DNA of 64,000 bases from Methylobacterium pseudosasicola (GTDB taxonomy: Bacteria > Pseudomonadota > Alphaproteobacteria > Rhizobiales > Beijerinckiaceae), in the NCBI RefSeq assembly GCF_900114535.1, contig NZ_FOTK01000003.1:1-64000 (forward strand), in the 5' to 3' direction. Positions 8,253 to 16,144 of the stretch are shown here, in pieces; the stretch's first letter is position 1, and every line of letters begins with the position of its first letter. The position numbers and the translations under genes are program-made. The notes below the pieces were generated by a model that made no database searches, was not told where the DNA came from, and was given only the letters and a program-made list of their open reading frames with translations.

Positions 8253-8615
8253 TCAAGACTTCAGGTGAGCCGCGAGATGCTTGTTCATCTCGAACATCGA
8301 GCACTTGTCCTTGCCGAAGACCTTCTTGAGCTTGTCGTCGGCAAGGATCTCGCGCTTATTCTCGGGGTTCTGCAGGTTGTGCTTCTTGATGTAGTCCCAC
8401 ACCTTGCTGACCACCTCGCCGCGGGGCAGCGGGCTGGTGCCGACGATCGCGCCGAGATCGGCGGACGGCTTCAGCGGCTGCTGCAGGGCGTTCGGCTTGG
8501 CACCGGCAGCCTTCGGGGCGGCGACCTTCGCGGCCTTCGCCGGCTTCGCGGCCTTCTCGTCAGCCTTGGTGGTCTTGGCCGCCTTCGGCGCAGCCTTCTC
8601 GGTCTTCGTGGCCAT
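8253..8615 (-). CDS. SWIB/MDM2 domain protein with histone H1-like tail
   Basis: This is a 120-residue protein. Residues 1-42 are Lys/Ala/Pro-rich, similar to a histone H1 or HU-tail DNA-binding region. Residues 45-120 form a SWIB domain (SADLGAIVG, PRGEVVSKVWDYIKKHNLQ, MFEMNKHLAAHLK). Stand-alone bacterial SWIB proteins are found in Chlamydia and several alphaproteobacteria and are thought to bind DNA or chromatin-like complexes. The start at ATG 8615 is chosen over an upstream in-frame ATG because it is preceded by CGGAGGAAG and the earlier residues look non-coding. An EcfG-type promoter 69-93 nt upstream suggests general stress control. Confidence 0.9.
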   Translation of the reverse strand: MATKTEKAAPKAAKTTKADEKAAKPAKAAKVAAPKAAGAKPNALQQPLKPSADLGAIVGTSPLPRGEVVSKVWDYIKKHNLQNPENKREILADDKLKKVFGKDKCSMFEMNKHLAAHLKS

Positions 8616-8683
8616 AAACTTCCTCCGGTTCTCGGGCCGCAGGCCGGGGCATGAGCGCCCCACGGCCGAGCCAGCATAGCAGC

Positions 8684-8708
8684 AACTAAGCGGTGCTGCC
8701 GCCGTTCC
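8684..8708 (-). promoter_or_regulatory. EcfG-type general stress promoter for SWIB gene
   Basis: The minus strand reads GGAAC, then 17 nt, then GTT, matching the alphaproteobacterial EcfG (sigma-EcfG, PhyR-NepR pathway) consensus GGAAC-N16/17-GTT. The site lies about 70 nt upstream of ATG 8615. Confidence 0.5.
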
Positions 8709-8859
8709 AAGGGGAAATCGCCTTCGGAGGGGCATCATCCACAGGGCAGGCGCGGAAATCCACACCGGAACCGGCCGATTTGCACCGCGGCGAAGATGAT
8801 TTCGTCAGAATCGGCCGATCGAAACCTGCTCTTAACGGTCGCGCTCCAGCAATACAGTC

Positions 8860-8982
8860 ATGTTTACCCCGGTTCTCACGCTCGCGCTGTTGCTCGCCAC
8901 CGGGCTCGTGCTCGGTCTTGGTTTGGGTATCCGGGCCGAACCGGCCGTACCCGGCCTGGAACCGGGCCGCCACCTGGTCTGA
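8860..8982 (+). CDS. Possible 40-residue membrane or secreted peptide
   Basis: ATG 8860 opens a 40-codon frame ending in TGA at 8980-8982. Residues 2-24 are strongly hydrophobic (PVLTLALLLATGLVLGLGLG) and are followed by a short polar tail. It could be a small membrane protein or a signal-peptide remnant. It ends 50 nt before the DUF2721 gene. There is no strong ribosome-binding site, and no homologue is known to me; coding status is uncertain. Confidence 0.3.
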   Translation: MFTPVLTLALLLATGLVLGLGLGIRAEPAVPGLEPGRHLV

Positions 8983-9032
8983 GTGCCGGCGGTATTGCGG
9001 TGCTGGGCCGTCCGGTGCATCTGCCCGGCGCC

Positions 9033-9518
9033 ATGATCGACCCCATCACACCCACTACCCTGGAAAGCACCGCCCACGTCGTCCAGGTGGCGCTGAGCCC
9101 GGTCTTCCTGCTGTCCGGCATCGCGACGCTGCTCAACGTCTTCGGCGCCCGGCTCGCCCGGGTCGCGGATCAGGCCGAGCGCGTCTCGACGCGGCTGGCC
9201 GGCGCCGGCGAGGCCGAGCGGATCATCCTGGGCCAGCGCCTGGACCGGCTGCACACCCGCTCTCTGGCGCTGGATGCGGCCGTCTTCCTGGCCGCGCTCG
9301 GAGGTGTCGCGACCTGTGGCTCGGTGCTGACCCTGTTCGTCGGGGCCCTGCGCGACAGCACGGTGGCGAGCCTGCTGTTCGGCCTGTTCGGCGCCGCGAT
9401 CCTGTGCACGCTGTGCGCGTTGTGTGCCTTCGGGTTCGAGATGCTGCTGGCCAGCCGCTCGGTCCGGGACCGGATCAACCAGCGCCGGGCCAATGCCGGG
9501 ATGCTCGCGGATCTGTGA
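9033..9518 (+). CDS. DUF2721 membrane protein
   Basis: This is a 161-residue protein with the DUF2721 pattern: an N-terminal hydrophobic helix (HVVQVALSPVFLLSGIATLL), the conserved NVFGARLARVADQ segment, a charged helix, then two transmembrane segments (about 75-100 and 108-135). The start at ATG 9033 (MIDPITP) matches the usual family N-terminus; longer in-frame starts upstream would add Arg/Gly/Pro-rich residues unlike the family. Molecular function of the family is unknown. An EcfG-like promoter lies just after its stop and serves the next gene. Confidence 0.85.
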   Translation: MIDPITPTTLESTAHVVQVALSPVFLLSGIATLLNVFGARLARVADQAERVSTRLAGAGEAERIILGQRLDRLHTRSLALDAAVFLAALGGVATCGSVLTLFVGALRDSTVASLLFGLFGAAILCTLCALCAFGFEMLLASRSVRDRINQRRANAGMLADL

Positions 9519-9524
9519 TCCACC

Positions 9525-9548
9525 GGAACCCACTTCCGCCCCGGCGTT
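9525..9548 (+). promoter_or_regulatory. EcfG-type general stress promoter for PRC-barrel gene
   Basis: GGAAC (9525-9529), a 16-nt spacer, then GTT (9546-9548, preceded by C) matches the EcfG consensus. It lies 56 nt upstream of ATG 9604. PRC-barrel proteins are often part of general stress regulons, so the location fits. Confidence 0.55.
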
Positions 9549-9603
9549 TAGTGACGAAGGCCGGAGGCACGTCCGGTCGGGTCTGCGTAACCCGGGAGTC
9601 ACC

Positions 9604-10038
9604 ATGCCGACGGATCTGCCCACCGAGCGTCCCGTGAGAAAGACAGGCTCCCTGGAGCTCGATCCCACCGGCGAGGGCATCGCCATCGACGAGACCGCCC
9701 GCCTGATCGCGTCCAACAAGGTCGAGGGCACGGCGGTCTACGACCGCGAGGGGAAGCACCTCGGGGCCGTGCACAACTTCATGGTCGACAAGGTGACCGG
9801 TCAGGTCGCCTACGCGGTCCTGGCCTTCGGGGGCTTTCTGGGGCTCGGCGAGAACCATCATCCCCTGCCCTGGAAGGCGCTGACCTACAGCACCGAACTC
9901 GGCGGCTACGTGGTCGACATCGATCCCGGCAATCTCGCCGGTGCGCCGAGCCACGGCCCGGGCGAGGACGCCTTCGCCGATCCGAACTATCGCGGGAAGA
10001 TCGAGGATTATTACGGGGTCCGCGCGCCGACGCTGTGA
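9604..10038 (+). CDS. PRC-barrel domain protein, cytoplasmic
   Basis: This is a 144-residue soluble protein. The PRC-barrel covers about 30-115: LIASNKVEGTAVYDREGKHL, then VHNFMVDKVTGQVAYAVLAF, GGFLGLGENHHPLPW and YSTELGGYVVDI. No signal peptide. The C-terminal residues (DPNYRGKIEDYYG) are typical of alphaproteobacterial stress-associated PRC proteins. The start at 9604 is used because earlier in-frame codons have no PRC-like sequence and lie inside the promoter region. Exact role unknown. Confidence 0.88.
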   Translation: MPTDLPTERPVRKTGSLELDPTGEGIAIDETARLIASNKVEGTAVYDREGKHLGAVHNFMVDKVTGQVAYAVLAFGGFLGLGENHHPLPWKALTYSTELGGYVVDIDPGNLAGAPSHGPGEDAFADPNYRGKIEDYYGVRAPTL

Positions 10039-10125
10039 GCTGAGTGGTGGGCAACACGCGTTTCCACCCCCGCGGCTACCACCTGCACGGATCTAAGCGC
10101 TGTCGCTTTTACAGGTCCTTACGAG

Positions 10126-10220
10126 CCCCCTCTCCCGTGCGGGAGAGGGTTGGGGTGAGGGACGAGGTTCATCCGGAGAAGTCGCATCCCTCACTCTGTC
10201 CCTCTCCCGCACGGAAGAGG
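10126..10220. repeat. Intergenic palindromic repeat (CCTCTCCC family)
   Basis: The left arm (10126-10161, core CTCTCCCGTGCGGGAGAGGG then TTGGGGTGAGGG) and the right arm (10185-10220) are imperfect reverse complements around a 23-nt centre, and each arm is itself a small palindrome. This is a common type of intergenic repeat in proteobacteria. It fills most of the 311-nt gap between the PRC-barrel gene and the convergent lipoprotein gene; the rest of the gap shows nothing. A related element occurs at 30899-31060. Confidence 0.7.
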
Positions 10221-10349
10221 AGACCCTCGCCCGTCACGAAATACGCCGTGACCTGCTCAGCGCGGGAAACCTGCGTAGCCCGTAGGTCCCCCGCGAGGGA
10301 ACGGAGAGCGCGGCCCGCCTGTGCACCGCGCCCGTCCCGAATACCGCCC

Positions 10350-10751
10350 TTAAAACTTCCCGCCCAGCCCGACGCTGCCGCCGGGGGAGAGCATGGGACC
10401 CATCGAGCTGCTGCCGCTGCCGCTCGACGCGTTGCCGCCCTCGATATCCTCGCGCCGGATCCGACGCTCGCCGGCGCTGGCCGATTGCGTCGCGCCGCCG
10501 GCGCTCCGCGGGATCGCGAGCTGCTTGGTCGGGGTGGTCTGGAGCGGCTGACCGTCGGCATCGACCGCAGCGTTCTTGGCCTCGCGGTTGGGCAGGGAGC
10601 CGCGCAGCGACGGCGGCAGCCCGACCTCCGTCTCCGGCATCACACCGCCCCCGCCGCCGAGCGCCTGACAGCCGGCCACCAAGCCGGCCAGGGCAGCGCC
10701 GAGCGCGAGGCCGCGCGCTGCGGCGCATCCCGACGAGGTGAGGGTCGACAT
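10350..10751 (-). CDS. Putative lipoprotein, Gly/Ser-rich
   Basis: This is a 133-residue protein starting at ATG 10751. It has a lipoprotein signal with lipobox LVAG-Cys28 after a hydrophobic stretch (15-27). The mature part has low complexity: a Gly run after the Cys, a polar middle (TPTKQLAIPRSAGG) and a C-terminal Gly/Ser-rich end (GSGSSSMGP, GSVGLGGKF). No domain recognised. A longer in-frame start at 10796 adds residues with two more cysteines and no signal character, so it is less likely. Confidence 0.6.
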   Translation of the reverse strand: MSTLTSSGCAAARGLALGAALAGLVAGCQALGGGGGVMPETEVGLPPSLRGSLPNREAKNAAVDADGQPLQTTPTKQLAIPRSAGGATQSASAGERRIRREDIEGGNASSGSGSSSMGPMLSPGGSVGLGGKF

Positions 10752-11053
10752 CGTGTGGTCCTCGCAACAGGCCGCGGTGTTTTCCACGGCTCGCATGGGT
10801 TTCTGGTCCGATCTCTACGCTGGGGTTGCGGCGAAAACCAGACGCCCGTGCGGCGGTACGAACCGGAGGTTGCCGCGCGGCACCGGCGCGGAACTTGCGG
10901 ACCGGCTGCGACGATCCATAACTTCGCCCAGGTCCTTCGGCAGAGATCTGTCCGCAGGCGGGGTCACGCCGGCGGCGGGCCCGAACCCGACCGATACGGT
11001 CGCGGTCGTGCCGGCGCGTCGGCTCGGCCCGGCCCTTCCTCAGAGGACGCAGC
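10752..11053. other. Intergenic region between divergent genes
   Basis: About 300 nt separate the divergent lipoprotein and secreted PRC-barrel genes. A GGAAC at 10890-10894 has no GTT at the right distance. No RNA gene, repeat or convincing small gene was seen; it presumably holds the two promoters. Confidence 0.5.
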
Positions 11054-11773
11054 GTGTTCAGAACCAACCGGATGATCGCGGCCGTGACGCTTGCCCTGTG
11101 GGCGTCGGGAGCCGTGGCGCAAGCCCCGTCCACCGGGAGCGACGGCGCATCCGGCCAGGCTCCGCCTGCGAGCCCGCCTGCCGTCCAGCCGGCGCCGGGC
11201 GCGACGACAGGGGCCGCGCCCGCGGCAGCCCCTGCGACGCAGGCGCCCCCGGCGAATGCCGCGCAGCAGCAACAGCAGCAGGGCACCCCGGCTACGGTCC
11301 TCGACACCCAGGATTACGAGAGCCTGCTCGGCCGCAGCGTGCGCAGCGCCGGCGGCGACGAGCTCGGCCGGGTCATCGACATCATCATCGACAAGGACGG
11401 GCATCCCCGGGCCGCGATCATCGATTTCGGCGGTTTCCTTGGCGTCGGCACCCGCAAGATCGCCGTGGATTGGCGCGCCCTGCGCTTCACCGCCGACGGC
11501 AACAAGGAGCGCAAGCTCTCCGTCGCGCTGAGCCGCAACCAGGTCCGCGTGTCGCCGGAATACAAGGCCGGCGAGCCGATCGTCGTGCTCGGCCCGGCGA
11601 GCCCCGCCGCCCCCGGAACCGAGGGCGACCAGGCTGCCACCCCGGCCGCACCGTCCAATCCCGCCGCGCCCACGACCGCCGCTCCGGCCCCGCCCGCCGC
11701 GACGCCGATGCCGGCAGCCCCGTCGCCCGCGCCGGCCCCCGCCACCCCTCCGGAAAAGGCCCCGGATAAGTGA
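11054..11773 (+). CDS. Exported PRC-barrel protein with Pro/Ala-rich tails
   Basis: This is a 239-residue protein with a signal peptide (1-22, cleavage after AVA). A Pro/Ala-rich linker with a run of six Gln (about 71-76) leads to a PRC-barrel domain (about 85-175: YESLLGRSVRSAGGDELGRV, IIIDKDGHPRAAIIDFGGFL, TRKIAVDW). The last 60 residues are almost only Ala, Pro and Thr. It probably acts in the periplasm or envelope. Its domain shares the DFGGFLGVG-type core with the cytoplasmic PRC protein 1 kb upstream. Its stop overlaps the next gene start by GTGA, so it may be co-translated with the MFS transporter. Confidence 0.85.
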   Translation: MFRTNRMIAAVTLALWASGAVAQAPSTGSDGASGQAPPASPPAVQPAPGATTGAAPAAAPATQAPPANAAQQQQQQGTPATVLDTQDYESLLGRSVRSAGGDELGRVIDIIIDKDGHPRAAIIDFGGFLGVGTRKIAVDWRALRFTADGNKERKLSVALSRNQVRVSPEYKAGEPIVVLGPASPAAPGTEGDQAATPAAPSNPAAPTTAAPAPPAATPMPAAPSPAPAPATPPEKAPDK

Positions 11774-13140
11774 CGGTGGCCCGATTGAAGGCAAGACCCG
11801 CCGTTTCCCCCCGCGAGCGCGACGTGTCCCGACAGGATCCGCGGTCGCGGCCCGTCCGCCTGAAGGATTCTTCGGCCGAGGTCGCCCGCGAGCCGGCCCG
11901 GGCCGCCGCGGAGGCCGCGCCGGTGGACCGAACGGTGTCGGCGGTGAGCCGCCACGGCCTCGACGCGTTCGCGTTCTTCGTGGCCAACCTGCAGACCGGG
12001 TTCGGGCCGTTCCTGGCAGTCTACTTCTCGCAGGCGAAGTGGACGCAATCCGATATCGGCTTCGCCCTGACCGTGGGCAGCCTCGTCGCCCTGCTCGGCC
12101 AGGTGCCGGGGGGCGCCTTCGTGGACGTGGTGCGCTCGAAACGCTTCGCCGCCGCGGTGGCCGTGATCGGCATCTCGGGCAGCGCCTTCGCGCTGGCGGT
12201 CTGGCCGAGCTTCCCGGTGGTTCTGCTCGCGATGGCGGTCCATTCAGGGGCGAGCTGCGTCCTGACCCCGGCGATCGCGGCGATCAGCATCGGGCTCGTC
12301 GGCCGCGCCCGGGCGGGCGAGCGCCTCGGCCGCAACGCCAGCTTCGCAGCCTTGGGCAACGCGCTCGGCGCCGCCGGCATGGGCGCGATCGGCTACTACC
12401 TCTCGAACGGCGCGGTGTTCTACCTGACGGCCGCCCTGGTGGTGCCGACCATCATCGCGCTCAGCCGCATCCGCGCCCGGGAGATCGACGCCAACGTGTT
12501 CAAGGAAGCGGCCTCGGCGCAGGCGCCGCGCGCCTCCGGGAAGGACGGGGTCCGGGCGTTGCTGACTAATCGCGGGCTCCTGTGCTTCTCGGCCTGCATG
12601 GTCCTGTTCTTCCTCGCCAACGCCGCGATGCTGCCTCTGGTGGGTAGCGTGCTGACCCTGCGAGCGAGTGAGACCGCCACCGCCCTGGTCGCCGCCTGCA
12701 TCATGGTCCCCCAGGCGGTGCTGGCGGTGAGCGCCCCCGCGGTCGGCAGGGCGGCCGAGCGGTTCGGCCGCTACCCGGTGCTGCTCCTTGGCTTCGGCGC
12801 CCTGCCGGTGCGCGGCCTGATGCTCGCCTACACAACCAACCCCTACGGCTTGGTCGCCATCCAGGTTCTCGACGGCATCTCCGCCTCGGTGCTCGGCGTG
12901 ATGGTTCCGCTCGTGGTCTCGGATCTCACCCGGGGCACGGGACGTTTCAACCTGGCGCTCGGCGCCGTCGGTACCGCGATGGGCGTCGGCGCCGCCCTCT
13001 CGACCTCGCTCGCCGGGATCATGGCCGACCGCCTGGGCAGCCACAGCGCCTTCCTTGGTCTGGCCTTGATGGGATTTGCCGCGTTCATGCTGGTGGCGCT
13101 GATCATGCCTGAGACGCGCCAACCCGCCGAGGAGGCGTGA
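11770..13140 (+). CDS. MFS transporter
   Basis: This is a 456-residue protein. A hydrophilic N-terminal extension of about 60 residues precedes 12 predicted transmembrane segments beginning at LDAFAFFVANLQTGFGPFLA. The family motif between TM2 and TM3 is GQVPGGAFVDVVRSKRF. A loop after TM6 (FKEAASAQAPRASGKDG) divides the halves. The substrate is unknown. GTG 11770 overlaps the upstream stop; initiation could instead occur at an internal codon closer to TM1, since the extension is low-complexity. A hairpin (GCCGC-TCAA-GCGGC, 13174-13187) follows the gene. Confidence 0.83.
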   Translation: MTVARLKARPAVSPRERDVSRQDPRSRPVRLKDSSAEVAREPARAAAEAAPVDRTVSAVSRHGLDAFAFFVANLQTGFGPFLAVYFSQAKWTQSDIGFALTVGSLVALLGQVPGGAFVDVVRSKRFAAAVAVIGISGSAFALAVWPSFPVVLLAMAVHSGASCVLTPAIAAISIGLVGRARAGERLGRNASFAALGNALGAAGMGAIGYYLSNGAVFYLTAALVVPTIIALSRIRAREIDANVFKEAASAQAPRASGKDGVRALLTNRGLLCFSACMVLFFLANAAMLPLVGSVLTLRASETATALVAACIMVPQAVLAVSAPAVGRAAERFGRYPVLLLGFGALPVRGLMLAYTTNPYGLVAIQVLDGISASVLGVMVPLVVSDLTRGTGRFNLALGAVGTAMGVGAALSTSLAGIMADRLGSHSAFLGLALMGFAAFMLVALIMPETRQPAEEA

Positions 13141-13331
13141 TCCGCGGCACCAGATTCGCTTGCGTGTATCCGCGCCGCTCAAGCGGCGTTCAGGTTTGAT
13201 CGATAAAAGCGCGCGGGAGGTGCGGGCCGGTGCAACATATGGCAACGCTGTCGCGTTGCCGCTGCGGGTCTGTCTGCGCCCGCGTTGCACTCCGCCTCAG
13301 CCCGCACCCGCCAGTGCCGCGTGAATACGGA

Positions 13332-15113
13332 ATGGTCACCGCGATGGAAGAGCTGCACCAATACGCTGAGAGGCCCTTCGCCTTCGTCGGGCGATACCTC
13401 CGGCGCCGCTGGGTGCCCCACCTGGTGATCCTGATCTCCGTGCTCGGCGCGGTCGGCTTCTCGGTCTCGACTGATTACGCCCTTAAGGGCGTCGTCGATG
13501 CGCTGACCAAGGGGCCGGGACCGGGCAACACCCTGGTCTGGGGGGCGCTGGCCGTCCTGATCGGCTTCATTGCGGCCGACAACATGCTCTGGCGCGTGGC
13601 GGCGCTGACCGGGGCCTTCACCTTCGTGGGCGTCACCGGCGACATCCGCCGGGACCTGTTCCGGCACATGACCGGTCATTCCCCCACCTTCTTCTCAGAC
13701 CGGCAGCCGGGCACCCTGGCGTCCCGCATCACGGCGACCTCGAACGCGATCTTCACGGTCGAGAACATGTTCGTGTTCAACGTGATGCCGCCGACGGTCG
13801 CGGCCTTCGGGTCGATCGGCTACATCGCTACCGTCAACACCACCATGGCGGGTATCCTGGCTGCCGTCTTCGCGGCCGTCGTCGTGCTGATGTTCAAGAT
13901 GGCGTCCGCCGGGAAGCCGCTGCACCACGACTTCGCCGCCAAGGCGGCCTCCGTGGATGGCGAGATGGTCGATCTCGTCGGCAACATGTCGCTGGTGCGC
14001 GCCTTCTCGGGCTTCAAGCGCGAGGGCCAGCGCTTCGAGGGCACCATCGCCACCGAGATGCGCGCCCGGCGCTCGTCGCTGCTCTATCTCGAGAAGCTGC
14101 GCATCGTGCACGCGGTGCTGACAGTCTTGGCGGTCTTCGGCCTGCTCTACTGGGCGATCCAGATGTGGGAGGCCGGGCAGGCGACCAACGGTCAGGTGGT
14201 GCTGGTCTGCACGCTCGGTATTCGCATCCTGGCGGCCACCCGCGATCTCGCGGTGGCCCTGGTCGACGCGACCCAGCACACCGCCCGCCTTGCCGAGGCG
14301 CTGCACACCCTGCTCCAGCCGCACGACCTCGTGGACCATCCGGAGGCGAAGCCGCTCACCGGCCAGGGGGCCAAGATCGAGTTCGACCACGTCGCCTTCA
14401 ACTACCCGGATGGCCGCCCGGTCTTCACCGATTTCGACCTGGTGATCGAGCCCGGCCAGAAGGTCGGCCTCGTCGGCAAGTCCGGTGGCGGCAAGTCGAC
14501 CCTGTTCTCGCTGCTGCAGCGCTTCTACGACGTGAAGAGCGGCGAGATCCGCATCAACGGCCAGAACATCGAGCGCGTCACCCAAGAATCCCTGCGCGAG
14601 GCGATCACGGTCGTCCCGCAGGACGTGTCGATGTTCCACCGCTCCCTGCGCGAAAACATCCGCTACGGCCGGCCGGAGGCCACTGACGAGGAGGTCTGGC
14701 AGGCCGCCGAGGCGGCGCGCTGCACCGAGTTCATCCAGGCACTGCCGGAGGGGTTCGACACCATGGTCGGCGACCGCGGCGTCAAGCTCTCGGGTGGCCA
14801 GCGCCAGCGCATCGCCATCGCCCGGGCGATCCTGAAGAACTCGCCGATCCTGCTCCTGGACGAAGCAACCTCGGCACTGGACGCGGAATCCGAGCAGGCA
14901 ATCCGCCAGGCGCTCGCCAACCTGATGAAGGGCCGGACCGTCATCGCCATCGCGCACCGTCTCTCGACGCTTCAGGACTTCGACCGGATCGTCGTGCTGG
15001 AGGGCGGCCGCATCATCCAGGACGGCTCGCCGGACAACCTGACCCATCTCGACGGCTTCTTCCGCGAGCTGATGAAGAAGGAATCGATGTCGATGTCCCT
15101 GGCCGCCGCCTGA
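13332..15113 (+). CDS. ABC transporter, fused permease and ATPase
   Basis: This is a 593-residue type IV exporter half-transporter. An N-terminal membrane domain with six helices (about 20-300) is followed by the ATPase: Walker A GKSGGGKST, Q-loop VVPQDVSMF, signature LSGGQRQR, Walker B ILLLDEATSALD and H-loop IAHRLST. It would work as a homodimer exporting lipids, peptides or drugs; the substrate is not evident. ATG 13332 (MVTAMEELHQ) is preferred over an upstream ATG at 13230, whose extra Cys/Arg-rich residues do not look like this family; ATG 13344 is another option. Glutaminase follows after 24 nt. Confidence 0.88.
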   Translation: MVTAMEELHQYAERPFAFVGRYLRRRWVPHLVILISVLGAVGFSVSTDYALKGVVDALTKGPGPGNTLVWGALAVLIGFIAADNMLWRVAALTGAFTFVGVTGDIRRDLFRHMTGHSPTFFSDRQPGTLASRITATSNAIFTVENMFVFNVMPPTVAAFGSIGYIATVNTTMAGILAAVFAAVVVLMFKMASAGKPLHHDFAAKAASVDGEMVDLVGNMSLVRAFSGFKREGQRFEGTIATEMRARRSSLLYLEKLRIVHAVLTVLAVFGLLYWAIQMWEAGQATNGQVVLVCTLGIRILAATRDLAVALVDATQHTARLAEALHTLLQPHDLVDHPEAKPLTGQGAKIEFDHVAFNYPDGRPVFTDFDLVIEPGQKVGLVGKSGGGKSTLFSLLQRFYDVKSGEIRINGQNIERVTQESLREAITVVPQDVSMFHRSLRENIRYGRPEATDEEVWQAAEAARCTEFIQALPEGFDTMVGDRGVKLSGGQRQRIAIARAILKNSPILLLDEATSALDAESEQAIRQALANLMKGRTVIAIAHRLSTLQDFDRIVVLEGGRIIQDGSPDNLTHLDGFFRELMKKESMSMSLAAA

Positions 15114-15137
15114 GCGGGGCGCCCGGGGAAGCCGGCC

Positions 15138-16067
15138 GTGCCCGACCTCGACAGCGTCGTCCGGGAGATCGCGGAGGAGATGGCGCAGCGCCCCGACCGG
15201 GGCGCGGTGGCCGACTACATCCCCGAACTCGCCCACGTGGACCCGAACCAGTTCGGCATCGCGGTGATCGATGCCGACGGCCGGGTCATCAGCGGCGGCG
15301 ACAGCGAGACGCCGTTCTCGATCCAGAGCGTGTCGAAGGTGTTCACGCTCACCCTGGCACTCGGCATGGCCGGCGACCGGCTGTGGAAGCGGGTCGGCCG
15401 CGAGCCCTCGGGCAACCCGTTCAATTCCATCGTCCAGCTGGAGCGCGAGCGCGGCGTGCCGCGCAACCCGTTCATCAACGCCGGCGCCATCGCGGTGACA
15501 GACGTGATCCTCTCGGGTCACGAGCCCCGGGAGGCGCTGGGCGAGATCCTGCGGTTCATGCAGTTCCTGGCCCAGGACCCGAGCATCACCATCGACGAGC
15601 GCGTGGCGGCCTCGGAAAAGCGCACGGGTTTTCGCAATACCGCACTCGCCAACTACATGAAGTCCTTTGGAGTCATCGAGAACCCGGTGGACTACACGCT
15701 CGGCGTTTACTTCCACCACTGCGCCATCGCGATGACCTGCCGCCAGCTCGCGACGGCGGGGCGGTTCCTGGCCCATAACGGCCGCAACCCCTCGACAGGG
15801 CACAACGTCGTCTCGGCCGAGCGGGCGCGCCGCATCAATGCGATCATGCTGACCTGCGGCCACTATGACGGCTCGGGCGAGTTCGCTTACCGGGTCGGCC
15901 TGCCGGGCAAGAGCGGCGTCGGCGGCGCCATCCTGGCGGTGGCCCCCGGCAAGGCCTCGATCGCGGTCTGGTCGCCGGGTCTCGACGCCGCGGGCAATTC
16001 ACATCTCGGCCGCGTCGCCTTGGAGCGCCTGACCCAGCGCATGGGCTGGTCGGTGTTCGGGGCCTGA
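15138..16067 (+). CDS. glsA: Glutaminase
   Basis: This is a 309-residue serine-dependent beta-lactamase-like glutaminase that hydrolyses L-glutamine to glutamate and ammonia. The catalytic Ser64-x2-Lys67 lies in [32 protein letters not shown] (with the active Tyr) and the C-terminal [12 protein letters not shown] are family hallmarks. Length is normal. The start is GTG 15138, giving the family N-terminus. It may be co-transcribed with the ABC exporter. In other bacteria the enzyme supports nitrogen scavenging or acid resistance; no glutamate antiporter is adjacent. Confidence 0.95.
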   Translation: MPDLDSVVREIAEEMAQRPDRGAVADYIPELAHVDPNQFGIAVIDADGRVISGGDSETPFSIQSVSKVFTLTLALGMAGDRLWKRVGREPSGNPFNSIVQLERERGVPRNPFINAGAIAVTDVILSGHEPREALGEILRFMQFLAQDPSITIDERVAASEKRTGFRNTALANYMKSFGVIENPVDYTLGVYFHHCAIAMTCRQLATAGRFLAHNGRNPSTGHNVVSAERARRINAIMLTCGHYDGSGEFAYRVGLPGKSGVGGAILAVAPGKASIAVWSPGLDAAGNSHLGRVALERLTQRMGWSVFGA

Positions 16068-16144
16068 CCAACACCTTGCGCGGCGTCGCCTTCCACGGCA
16101 CTGCGCCCGTAAGGTGCTGCGGCGCCTGAGGCAGGGCGTGGCAC

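Noticed and set aside
10126..10220. CRISPR-like repeats
   Set aside because: Only one palindromic pair with no regular spacers; it is an intergenic palindromic repeat.
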